Shown in pieces: positions 1 through 5,347 of a stretch of 5,347 nt of DNA. Position numbers and translations under genes: made by a program. The notes under the pieces were generated by a model. That model had not been told where the DNA came from. It was given only the letters and a program-made list of their open reading frames with translations, and ran no database searches. This stretch comes from Leptospiraceae bacterium (GTDB lineage Bacteria; Spirochaetota; Leptospiria; Leptospirales; Leptonemataceae): positions 1 through 5,347 of the forward strand of contig JAGRNC010000201.1 of NCBI GenBank assembly GCA_020440935.1, given 5' to 3'. Each line of letters opens with the position of its first letter. The stretch's first letter is position 1.

Positions 1-1359
1 GGCGACTTTGCGTAGCGGTTGCACTTGCTCTCCGCTGTTTGCACAGAAATGTAGCTCCACACGATCCAGTCCTTTCTCCGAAATTACATATTTCTCATGA
101 TTTGCATCAGTACTGGCAGGCCCCTTCATTTTTCTGGGCTGGTTCTCGCGTAGTTCGCGATTTACCGAAACCTGGATAGTGGCTCCCGGCATTCCAAGCT
201 GAGCTAGCTCCTCAGAGAGTTTTTGCTCCAACGAACGAATCACGGAGCGGCGCCGCATGGAAAGATCTTCGCTGGTTTCCAGAAGCTCTGCTTCCACTAC
301 CTTTAGCTCAGATTGTAAGAGTTCGGATTGTTCTTCGCTCATTTCAATGCTGGAAAGTTCGGCCAGAAAATCGTTCAGCGCGGCCTGCACTGTGGCCGTA
401 CTACCGCCATATTTTTTATGAAGCCTTCGGTAACCGGCCAGGCGTTCCTCCACGTCTTCCAGTCGTTCCGGCGAGAATTGCATTCTGTCCTTTTCTGCGC
501 GCAGAAAATCCGCCACGGCCTCCAGACTATAGAGAGCGTCCCTGAGATACTGCACATTGGTGTCTATTTCCGGATGGATGGATGCATGTTTCTCCAGGAT
601 GGACTCCAATTTTTCGATGCCATTTAGAATGCTGGGATCTTCCTCTTTGAGTAACGAGTATCCCAGATAGAAATCCTGGTACAATCGGCCGCTGTTTTGA
701 ACCATGGCCTTTTCCTGCTCCAACTGCTCGAATTCTTCTTCTCTTGGTCCAAAGGAGTCTACTTCTTCGATGGCAAATCGGAGGAAATCGAGGCGGCGCT
801 CTTTTTCGTGCTCTTCCATTTGCACCGAGCGGAGTTTGCGTCGTATATCCATAACTCGGCCGTGTAGAGTAGAGACCCTTGCAGCAAGTTGTACGGTGCC
901 GGCGTAAAGATCTAAATAGTCCAGGTGCGTTTCTGGTTCCAACAATCGTTGATGATCATGTTGCCCGTGCATTTCTACCAGCATACCGGTGAGCGATCTA
1001 AGCTGAGACAATTTGAGACTCGCTCCGTTGGCTGTGACTCGCCCCCTGCCTTCTGGAGAAATCTCTCTGCGCAGGTTTAGATACGGGCCATCCAATGGCA
1101 CCGAATGCTGCTTCATTACAGTAGAGACCTGGTCCGTATTCAGCGGAGAGAGGTCAAAGATGGCCTCGACTACCGCACGACTGGCGCCGTTGCGGACCAG
1201 ACCGCCGCCTGCTCTTGCCCCCAGGACGCAATCCAGCGCCTGCAGAATGAGAGATTTACCCGAACCGGTTTCACCGGTAAGTGCATTAAAGCCCTGTTCT
1301 GGACGAAACCGGACTTCTTCCATTATTCCGAAGTTTTCTACCCTGAGCTCGATTAACAT
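1..1359 (-). CDS. recN: DNA repair protein RecN, 3' end cut off by window edge
   Basis: RecN is a cytoplasmic SMC-like ATPase that acts at DNA double-strand breaks in recombinational repair. The 453 codons present are open throughout. Residues 1-10 (MLIELRVENF) are a typical RecN start, and the Walker A motif GETGSGKS lies at 29-36. A basic GR-rich strand with an NG turn (about 97-112) is followed by the Q-loop motif HGQHDHQRLL at 131-140. Residues from about 150 to 380 are charged and heptad-like, as expected for the coiled-coil arms. The last residues visible (GEQVQPLRKVA) are those that in RecN directly precede the SGGELSR signature, so the signature, Walker B and D-loop lie outside the window. 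Known RecN proteins have about 550-575 residues, so roughly 100-120 are missing. The start is fixed by an in-frame TAG 15 nt upstream (1377-1375) with no other start codon between. No Shine-Dalgarno sequence precedes it. Confidence 0.96.
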   Translation of the reverse strand, partial: MLIELRVENFGIMEEVRFRPEQGFNALTGETGSGKSLILQALDCVLGARAGGGLVRNGASRAVVEAIFDLSPLNTDQVSTVMKQHSVPLDGPYLNLRREISPEGRGRVTANGASLKLSQLRSLTGMLVEMHGQHDHQRLLEPETHLDYLDLYAGTVQLAARVSTLHGRVMDIRRKLRSVQMEEHEKERRLDFLRFAIEEVDSFGPREEEFEQLEQEKAMVQNSGRLYQDFYLGYSLLKEEDPSILNGIEKLESILEKHASIHPEIDTNVQYLRDALYSLEAVADFLRAEKDRMQFSPERLEDVEERLAGYRRLHKKYGGSTATVQAALNDFLAELSSIEMSEEQSELLQSELKVVEAELLETSEDLSMRRRSVIRSLEQKLSEELAQLGMPGATIQVSVNRELRENQPRKMKGPASTDANHEKYVISEKGLDRVELHFCANSGEQVQPLRKVA

Positions 1360-1393
1360 GACGCCTGTATAGTGCTATACAGATTTTACGCAA
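1360..1393 (-). promoter_or_regulatory. Candidate recN promoter giving a leaderless mRNA
   Basis: On the minus strand, TTGCGT (1393-1388) and TATACA (1371-1366) are separated by 16 bp, close to sigma70-type -35 and -10 boxes. Six bases then separate the -10 box from the A of the recN ATG at 1359, which is the usual distance to a start of transcription. Initiation there would give an mRNA starting at or near the ATG, consistent with the lack of a ribosome binding site. A competing -10, TAAAAT (1388-1383), would give a leader of about 17 nt containing the palindrome, but it has no good -35 partner. Confidence 0.35.
1365..1382. promoter_or_regulatory. Perfect 18-bp palindrome, candidate recN operator (SOS/LexA-like)
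   Basis: CTGTATAG-TG-CTATACAG has two perfect 8-bp arms around a 2-bp centre. It ends 5 bp before the recN ATG. It resembles the gammaproteobacterial LexA box CTGT-N8-ACAG but has N10 between the CTGT and ACAG ends, so it does not match that consensus. recN is a classic LexA-controlled gene in several bacteria, and this site overlaps the best -10 candidate for recN; repression by a dimeric regulator is therefore plausible. The regulator is unknown. As RNA the arms could also form a hairpin if transcription starts upstream of it. Confidence 0.55.
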
Positions 1394-1413
1394 TCATTTT
1401 TTACCCCTATCGG
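1385..1413 (+). promoter_or_regulatory. Weak candidate promoter for the ctaA-ctaB-transporter operon
   Basis: TTTACG (1385-1390) and TATCGG (1408-1413) are spaced by 17 bp and would start transcription near 1420. Both boxes are poor matches. The case rests mainly on position, since this 121-bp gap must hold the operon promoter unless a non-sigma70 factor is used. The -35 box begins just 2 bp beyond the palindrome, so a repressor bound there could affect both directions. Confidence 0.2.
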
Positions 1414-1471
1414 TCAAAAAACTGCGACGCTGGGGGGAATGGATCGACGGCAAACCGTAGACTTTGATCCT

Positions 1472-1476
1472 GGCGG
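1472..1476 (+). promoter_or_regulatory. Ribosome binding site that favours the ctaA start at 1481
   Basis: GGCGG followed by A sits 4 nt before the ATG at 1481, a one-mismatch Shine-Dalgarno. The alternative in-frame ATG at 1439 has only a G run (1432-1437) ending 1 nt before it, too close to act as a ribosome binding site. Confidence 0.4.
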
Positions 1477-1480
1477 AAGC

Positions 1481-2413
1481 ATGGAGCGCACTGTACGAAA
1501 CCTACGATGGTTTCATTACCTTTCCCTGTTCCTCTGGATTTTTTCCATAGCTACAATGTTTCTGGGGCCTCTCGTGCGCGCCGAAAATGCCGGCCTTTCC
1601 TGCCCCGATTGGCCACTCTGCCACGGTCATGTGGTGCCTCCTTACGAGTACCGTGTATTTCTGGAATTTATTCATCGCGTTTTTGCCGGGTTTCTGGTGG
1701 GAACCACCTTTGTGCTCTGGTTGCTACTTTCCTGGCTGGATCGAAATCTGCGCCAGAAATTCGGGCATTGGACTTTGCTGGCCGGACTATTGTTATCCAT
1801 GCAGATCTTTCTGGGCGGACTCACCGTCTGGCTAAAGCTCGATGCCTACATCGTTAAATCGCACCTGCTCACGGCATTGCTATTTCTATCTGTTGTGCTC
1901 CTGGTCTGGCGTCGCAGCCAGATTCTATTGAAAACAGGCAAGCTGGAGAAAAGACCGATTACAACGGCTGTGCTCCTGCAACGGATTCTGGTAGTGCTAC
2001 TGTTCGTTCAAATCTATCTGGGAGGCCGGGTAAGCGCCAATGAGGCGGGGCTGGCCTGCACCGATTTTCCGGCCTGCTATACATACCAGGACCAATCTTC
2101 GGGCAAAAAGGATTCGGTTTACTTTCCACCGATGACAGGGCACACCGAAATGCATATCAGCCATCGATTGGGCGGCTATGCGCTTTTCTTCTATATAGTA
2201 GGCTTGATTTTCCTGGGTCGGGGTACTTTCCGATTTCGCAGAAACGCAATCCTCCTCGGTCTGCTTTGCTTGCAGATACTTCTGGGCGCACTGAATGTAC
2301 TGTACAGTCTGCCCGTGCCCATAACGGTGTTGCATTCGGCCATGGCCATGACCTTACTGATTGTGGCGGTGCTCACAGCCATCGACACACGGCAACGATA
2401 TGGAGAATACTGA
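1481..2413 (+). CDS. ctaA: Heme A synthase, COX15/CtaA family
   Basis: This integral membrane enzyme oxidises the C8 methyl of heme O to a formyl group, giving heme A for aa3-type cytochrome oxidases. The 310-residue product has eight hydrophobic segments (about 10-30, 58-86, 93-115, 124-143, 162-182, 224-246, 254-273, 280-300) in two homologous four-helix halves. The N-terminal half carries LVRAENAGLSCPDWPLC (Cys41, Cys47), then EFIHR (Glu62, His65) and His128. The C-terminal half carries GLACTDFPAC (Cys193, Cys199), MHISHR (His228) and LHS (His285). These match the four heme-ligand histidines and the two extracytoplasmic cysteine pairs of Bacillus CtaA almost position for position, which also supports the start at 1481. 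An ATG at 1439 would add 14 polar residues. It is the first gene of an apparent operon with ctaB, the preceding step in heme A synthesis. All key residues are present. Confidence 0.95.
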   Translation: MERTVRNLRWFHYLSLFLWIFSIATMFLGPLVRAENAGLSCPDWPLCHGHVVPPYEYRVFLEFIHRVFAGFLVGTTFVLWLLLSWLDRNLRQKFGHWTLLAGLLLSMQIFLGGLTVWLKLDAYIVKSHLLTALLFLSVVLLVWRRSQILLKTGKLEKRPITTAVLLQRILVVLLFVQIYLGGRVSANEAGLACTDFPACYTYQDQSSGKKDSVYFPPMTGHTEMHISHRLGGYALFFYIVGLIFLGRGTFRFRRNAILLGLLCLQILLGALNVLYSLPVPITVLHSAMAMTLLIVAVLTAIDTRQRYGEY

Positions 2414-3278
2414 GAATCGACTGAAGCTATTATATCAGCTTTTTAAGCCCGGACTGGCCTTCTCTATTGTAATCACAGTTGTCCCAGCCCTGCTACTGGG
2501 CCCGCACGTACCTTCGCTATCGATAATCTTCTATACTCTGCTCGGCACCGGCCTTTCCGCCATGGCCTCCTTTGCTTACAATCAGTTGCTGGAGCAGCGC
2601 ACCGACGCAATGATGAAGCGCACCGCAAAGCGGGTACTTCCGTCGGGAAAACTGGATCCTTTGCTGGTGCACGTTGTGGGCTCCAGCATGCTGGGCGCGG
2701 GGATCTTGATCCTGCTTCTGAAAGCAGGCTGGCTAGCCGCCGCTCTGGCTCTGTTTTCTTTTCTATTCTACGTATTTGTTTACACCCTGGGATTGAAGCC
2801 CCATACCGAGCACTCCACGGTTCTGGGCGGAATTTGCGGCGCCATTGGCCCGCTGATCGGGGAAGCTGCCATCCGGCACACTATCACACTGGACGGTGTG
2901 CTACTATTCCTGCTGGTTTTTCTGTGGCAGCCGCCGCATTTCTGGGCACTTGCCATATTTCGCCTGGAAGACTACAAGGCGGCGGGCTTCCCCTTGCTTC
3001 CCATCACAAAGGGCATCCCTCTAACCGTGCAGCAGATGATCTTCTATCAGTTGCTATTGTGCATTACCATCGTCCTTCTCTGGTTTCCGGCCGGCATCGG
3101 AAGCTACGTATTTCTGGTTTTTTCCCTGATTCCAGGCCTCTACATTCTGGGTCGGATGATTGCATTGCGAAAGGATCCATCGCCCCAGGCCACCCGATCG
3201 GTTTTCTTTCTTACCATTTTCCATAATATGCTCTGGCATGGTTCCCTTACCCTGGAATTACTCTGGAAGAAATGGTAG
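2400..3278 (+). CDS. ctaB: Heme O synthase (protoheme IX farnesyltransferase), COX10/CtaB family
   Basis: This membrane UbiA-superfamily prenyltransferase adds a farnesyl group from farnesyl diphosphate to protoheme IX, making the heme O that CtaA uses. The 292-residue product has about eight to nine hydrophobic segments. The Asp-rich diphosphate/Mg motif is NQLLEQRTD (Asn61, Glu65, Asp69), followed by MKRTAKRVLPSG (72-83). YTLGLKPHT (128-136) and GAIGPLIGEAA (147-157) follow, then the family hallmark WQPPHFWALAIFRLEDY (176-192) with AGFPLLP. Val79 stands where many homologues have Pro in the RTxxRP stretch, a mild change. The ATG at 2400 is preferred over an in-frame TTG at 2361, because it gives a family-like N-terminus and a short 14-nt overlap with ctaA. 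No clear ribosome binding site is visible, so translation is probably coupled to ctaA. Confidence 0.96.
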   Translation: MENTENRLKLLYQLFKPGLAFSIVITVVPALLLGPHVPSLSIIFYTLLGTGLSAMASFAYNQLLEQRTDAMMKRTAKRVLPSGKLDPLLVHVVGSSMLGAGILILLLKAGWLAAALALFSFLFYVFVYTLGLKPHTEHSTVLGGICGAIGPLIGEAAIRHTITLDGVLLFLLVFLWQPPHFWALAIFRLEDYKAAGFPLLPITKGIPLTVQQMIFYQLLLCITIVLLWFPAGIGSYVFLVFSLIPGLYILGRMIALRKDPSPQATRSVFFLTIFHNMLWHGSLTLELLWKKW

Positions 3279-3297
3279 GGCCTGATTCGCTGGGTCC

Positions 3298-4731
3298 GTG
3301 GAGCGCAGACATCCCTTAGTTTACACTATTGCCGCGGCGGGCCTGATCTTCTTTTTATGGATGCATCTGGGCCTGGAGTCTTCGCCTGCGCATCATACCC
3401 TGGGATTCGTGGGGCTGATCGCAGCCCTCTGGATCTCGGAAATCATTCCACTGGGTGCCACCAGTTTACTTCCATTAATCTATCTGCCGCTGGCGGGGAT
3501 CGTTACTCCCGGAGCACTGGCCGAATCCTATTTCAATTCCATAATCTTTCTATTTCTGGGCGGATTCCTGCTGGCTGCAGCTATGGAAAAATGGAATCTA
3601 CATCGACGCATCGCGCTTTGGATTCTAATGATTACGGGAAGGCAGGTTGTGGCAGGCTTCATGATTGCTTCGGCCTTGCTTTCCATGTGGATTTCCAATA
3701 CAGCCACGGCGATGATGATGCTTCCCATTGCCGCCGCCGTACTCAGTCGATTGGATGGCGATTCGTGGAATAGACCGGTTTATCTGGGCGTTGCGTACGG
3801 CTGTTCCATTGGAGGCATTGCAACGTTGATCGGCACTCCGCCCAACCTTGCTCTGGCACGAATCTACAAGCAAAGCTTTGGAGCGGAGAGTTTTCCCGGC
3901 TTCACCGAATGGATGCTTATGGCCTTTCCCCTGGCATTGATACTACTGGCTGTGGTCTACATCATTCTGCACAAAGTTCTGTACCGCACCGATTCCGCTC
4001 AATCTCTAAATCGCGGCCAATGGTCTGTGCAATTAGACGAATTAGGACCCATGACGGCAGAAGAGAAATCGGCTGGAATTTTATTCGCCACCACAGCTCT
4101 ACTCTGGATCTTTCGCAGTCCCATCGAATTGGATTCCTTTCGCCTTCCCGGATGGATCGATGCTTTGTCCGGCTTCGAACATGCGAAGCAGATCAATGAT
4201 GGCGTAATAGCGCTGGCCATGGCAACCCTGGGATTTCTGCTGCCTGCGCCGTCGCACAAAGGAAAGCGTATTCTCGAGGCAGCGGATCTGGATCGAATTC
4301 CCTGGTCCATCCTGCTATTATTCGGCGCTGGCTTCGCTCTGGCTTCGGCCTTCGAATCCAGCGGACTTTCGCAGCAAGCGGGTTCCCTGCTTCAATCAAT
4401 TCGACCGGATAATGTTTTTCTACTTTTATTGCTGATCAATTTTTCGATGAACATGATGACCGAATTCACATCGAATACAGCCACGGCACAGATCATTCTG
4501 CCGGTCATCGCAGCTCTGGCAAAAGAATCTGGATTGCCCGCCCTGGGATTGATGGCAGGCGTAACATTTTCGGTAAGCATGGCATTCATGATGCCGGTGG
4601 CGACTCCGCCCAATGCCATTGTGTTTGGAAGCGGGAAGTTGAAAATCGCCGACATGGTAAAATCGGGCTTAATTCTGAATCCTATTACCGCGCTGATCAC
4701 CAGCGCATATTGTTACTGGCTATTCTTTTAG
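3298..4731 (+). CDS. DASS/SLC13-family carboxylate transporter, probably Na+-coupled
   Basis: This is a membrane carrier of the divalent anion:sodium symporter family, whose members import succinate, fumarate, malate, citrate or, in some branches, sulfate. The 477 residues show 11 or more hydrophobic segments. Both inverted-repeat signatures are intact: SNTATAMMMLPIA (Ser133-Asn134-Thr135) with IGTPPN (180-183), and SNTATAQIILPV (Ser392-Asn393-Thr394) with ATPPN (436-439). In VcINDY these SNT and TPPN elements form the Na+ and carboxylate sites. Length is typical (VcINDY is 462). Translation starts at GTG: an in-frame TGA lies at 3283-3285, and the next ATG (3361) would delete the first membrane helix. 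It begins 19 nt after ctaB on the same strand, so co-transcription is likely. The exact substrate cannot be read from sequence; a C4-dicarboxylate is the default guess. Confidence 0.93.
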   Translation: MERRHPLVYTIAAAGLIFFLWMHLGLESSPAHHTLGFVGLIAALWISEIIPLGATSLLPLIYLPLAGIVTPGALAESYFNSIIFLFLGGFLLAAAMEKWNLHRRIALWILMITGRQVVAGFMIASALLSMWISNTATAMMMLPIAAAVLSRLDGDSWNRPVYLGVAYGCSIGGIATLIGTPPNLALARIYKQSFGAESFPGFTEWMLMAFPLALILLAVVYIILHKVLYRTDSAQSLNRGQWSVQLDELGPMTAEEKSAGILFATTALLWIFRSPIELDSFRLPGWIDALSGFEHAKQINDGVIALAMATLGFLLPAPSHKGKRILEAADLDRIPWSILLLFGAGFALASAFESSGLSQQAGSLLQSIRPDNVFLLLLLINFSMNMMTEFTSNTATAQIILPVIAALAKESGLPALGLMAGVTFSVSMAFMMPVATPPNAIVFGSGKLKIADMVKSGLILNPITALITSAYCYWLFF

Positions 4732-4761
4732 AGCGAATGACCGTTGCCGCAGCGCTCTTTT
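4730..4761 (+). terminator. Weak candidate rho-independent terminator of the ctaA operon
   Basis: AGAGCG (4730-4735) pairs perfectly with CGCTCT (4753-4758), and the T run is 4758-4761. The stem has 6 bp, the loop is 17 nt and the T tract is short, so this is a marginal terminator. It overlaps the transporter stop codon. On the opposite strand the hairpin is followed by A residues, so it would not end transcription of the converging gene. I found no convincing terminator for that gene in 4762-4854. Confidence 0.35.
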
Positions 4762-4765
4762 CCTG

Positions 4766-4858
4766 ATGATTGCGCCGGTGCGCCAGCAGTTGGATCCCAT
4801 TACTTCCCCGGAGGTCGAGCATGCGAAAAGCGAAATGCAACTATTCATACAAATCTAA
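4766..4858 (+). other. Doubtful 30-codon ORF in the convergent gap
   Basis: An ATG at 4766 opens 30 codons ending at TAA 4856-4858. The product begins MIAPVRQQLDP and continues with an acidic/polar tail. It overlaps by TGATG the stop of an even shorter frame, ATG 4737 to TGA 4766 (MTVAAALFS). One extra T in the T4 run (4758-4761) would join the two into a 40-residue chain with a hydrophobic N-terminus followed by a polar tail. This could be a tiny membrane peptide, a frameshifted remnant or chance. There is no good ribosome binding site, and the region also contains the terminator-like hairpin. I do not recognise it. Confidence 0.15.
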
Positions 4859-5347
4859 AGATTGGCAACGCACCGCATGCGACTGGTCACTGCTTTAAGC
4901 GTTGTATTCAAGTCGCCAGTGGCAAATGTAATCCGCCAGCCAGCGCCCGGAAGCGCTTGATTTGTTGTAGAAGTCCAGTATAGATTTGCGGCGGTGTTCG
5001 GGAAGAAGGTGCCGTTAATCACAGTGCCAGTCTGGGTAAAGTCAACCAGACTCAGCAATTCTGCGGCAGAAGGCAGGCGCCAGGATTTACCCGATAGACT
5101 CAATGTATTGCAGTACTGCAGCGCGCTCTGCCAGTTTGCTGTTGTTGGCGAGCCGCTGCAAGAGGTATCATTGCTCTGGCCGTTGGAGCATTTCTGCCAA
5201 ACCAGGCGACTGGAAGCGTCGCTAATTGTGCCATCGCCGTTGTCGGTAAACTCGGGAGAACGCAGCGATTGTGAGGCCACACATCTTACATAGTTAGTTC
5301 CCGATTTGGCTACATTCAAAACAAAACCGCTGGTGAAGAACACCACC
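4855..5347 (-). CDS. Tandem DUF1566/Lcl C-terminal-domain protein, 5' part outside window
   Basis: The visible 163 complete codons end at TAG (4857-4855); the frame is open to the right edge, so the true start lies beyond it. Residues about 28-163 form one full DUF1566/Lcl-type domain: FTDNGDGTISD (33-43), LVWQKCSNG (48-56), ALQYCNTL (75-82), WRLPSAAELLSLVD (89-102), NGTFFPNT (111-118), YWTST (123-127) and a closing RCV (158-160). Residues 4-23 look like the tail of a preceding copy: FTSG and RCV there are spaced exactly as FATG and RCV at 141-160 (Phe to Cys 18 residues in both, with a matching Lys), so there are at least two tandem copies with a period of about 137 residues. Cys53, Cys63, Cys79 and Cys159 suggest disulfides in an exported protein. 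Proteins with this domain are often surface or secreted and poorly characterised. No function is assigned. The gene converges on the ctaA operon. Confidence 0.82.
   Translation of the reverse strand, partial: VVFFTSGFVLNVAKSGTNYVRCVASQSLRSPEFTDNGDGTISDASSRLVWQKCSNGQSNDTSCSGSPTTANWQSALQYCNTLSLSGKSWRLPSAAELLSLVDFTQTGTVINGTFFPNTAANLYWTSTTNQALPGAGWRITFATGDLNTTLKAVTSRMRCVANL

Noticed and set aside
328..1372. Plus-strand open frames across 328-627, 704-907 and 1013-1372
   Set aside because: They lie antisense to recN, which is continuous over 453 codons with clear family motifs. Their products have no recognisable features and are cysteine/serine-rich in the way shadow frames are.
1439..1480. Upstream ATG at 1439 as the ctaA start
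   Set aside because: There is no properly spaced ribosome site, and the added 14 residues are polar. Starting at 1481 places the conserved His and Cys residues close to their Bacillus CtaA positions. It remains possible.
2361..2399. TTG at 2361 as the ctaB start
   Set aside because: It would need a rare start codon without a ribosome site and a 53-nt overlap with ctaA, and would add residues unlike the family N-terminus.
4770..4785. GC-rich GCGCC-GGT-GCGCC repeat in the gap as a terminator or regulatory site
   Set aside because: It is a 5-bp direct repeat with at most a 4-bp stem and no T run, so it does not stand out from chance.
4744..4983. 79-codon plus-strand frame over the convergent gap and the Lcl gene end
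   Set aside because: Most of it is antisense to the DUF1566 coding region, it has no ribosome site and its composition (many Cys, Pro, Arg) is shadow-like.
4994..5293. 99-codon plus-strand frame opposite the DUF1566 protein
   Set aside because: It is fully antisense to a frame with clear DUF1566 motifs.
1..5347. CRISPR arrays, tRNA or rRNA genes, insertion sequences, attachment sites
   Set aside because: I found no regularly spaced repeats, tRNA-like cloverleaf, rRNA-like stretch, transposase motif or terminal inverted repeats. Coding sequence fills almost all of the window.

Overview
The window looks like chromosomal DNA from a moderate-GC, aerobically respiring Gram-negative-type bacterium. 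It carries five protein genes in three transcription units. Gene identities rest on motifs read from the translations, because no database search was possible. The organism cannot be fixed. The repeated DUF1566/Lcl-type domain beside heme A genes would fit a Leptospiraceae spirochaete (Leptonema- or Turneriella-like), but this is a low-confidence guess.

Layout. (1) 1-1359, minus strand: recN, the SMC-like DNA repair ATPase. It is cut by the left window edge just before the expected ABC signature (SGGE) motif. (2) 1360-1480: a divergent intergenic region. It holds a perfect 18-bp interrupted palindrome that abuts the recN start codon and overlaps its best -10 candidate. (3) 1481-4731, plus strand: a tight apparent operon of ctaA/COX15 (heme A synthase), ctaB/COX10 (heme O synthase, overlapping ctaA by 14 nt) and a DASS/SLC13-family dicarboxylate transporter gene (19 nt after ctaB). 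(4) 4732-4854: a convergent gap with a weak terminator-like hairpin and a doubtful short ORF. (5) 4855-5347, minus strand: the 3' part of a gene encoding tandem DUF1566/Lcl-type domains, running off the right edge.

How the genes work together. CtaB farnesylates protoheme IX to heme O and CtaA oxidises heme O to heme A, so the pair points to an aa3-type terminal oxidase encoded elsewhere. The third gene probably imports C4-dicarboxylates or related acids, which could feed the same respiratory metabolism; that link is inferred from gene order only. RecN serves double-strand-break repair and is unrelated in function, sharing only the divergent promoter region.

I see no clear undescribed system. 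The best lead is the palindrome at recN: it looks like an SOS/LexA-type operator with unusual half-site spacing, on a promoter that would give a leaderless recN mRNA. The short reading frames in the 4732-4898 area and the tandem Lcl repeats are secondary.
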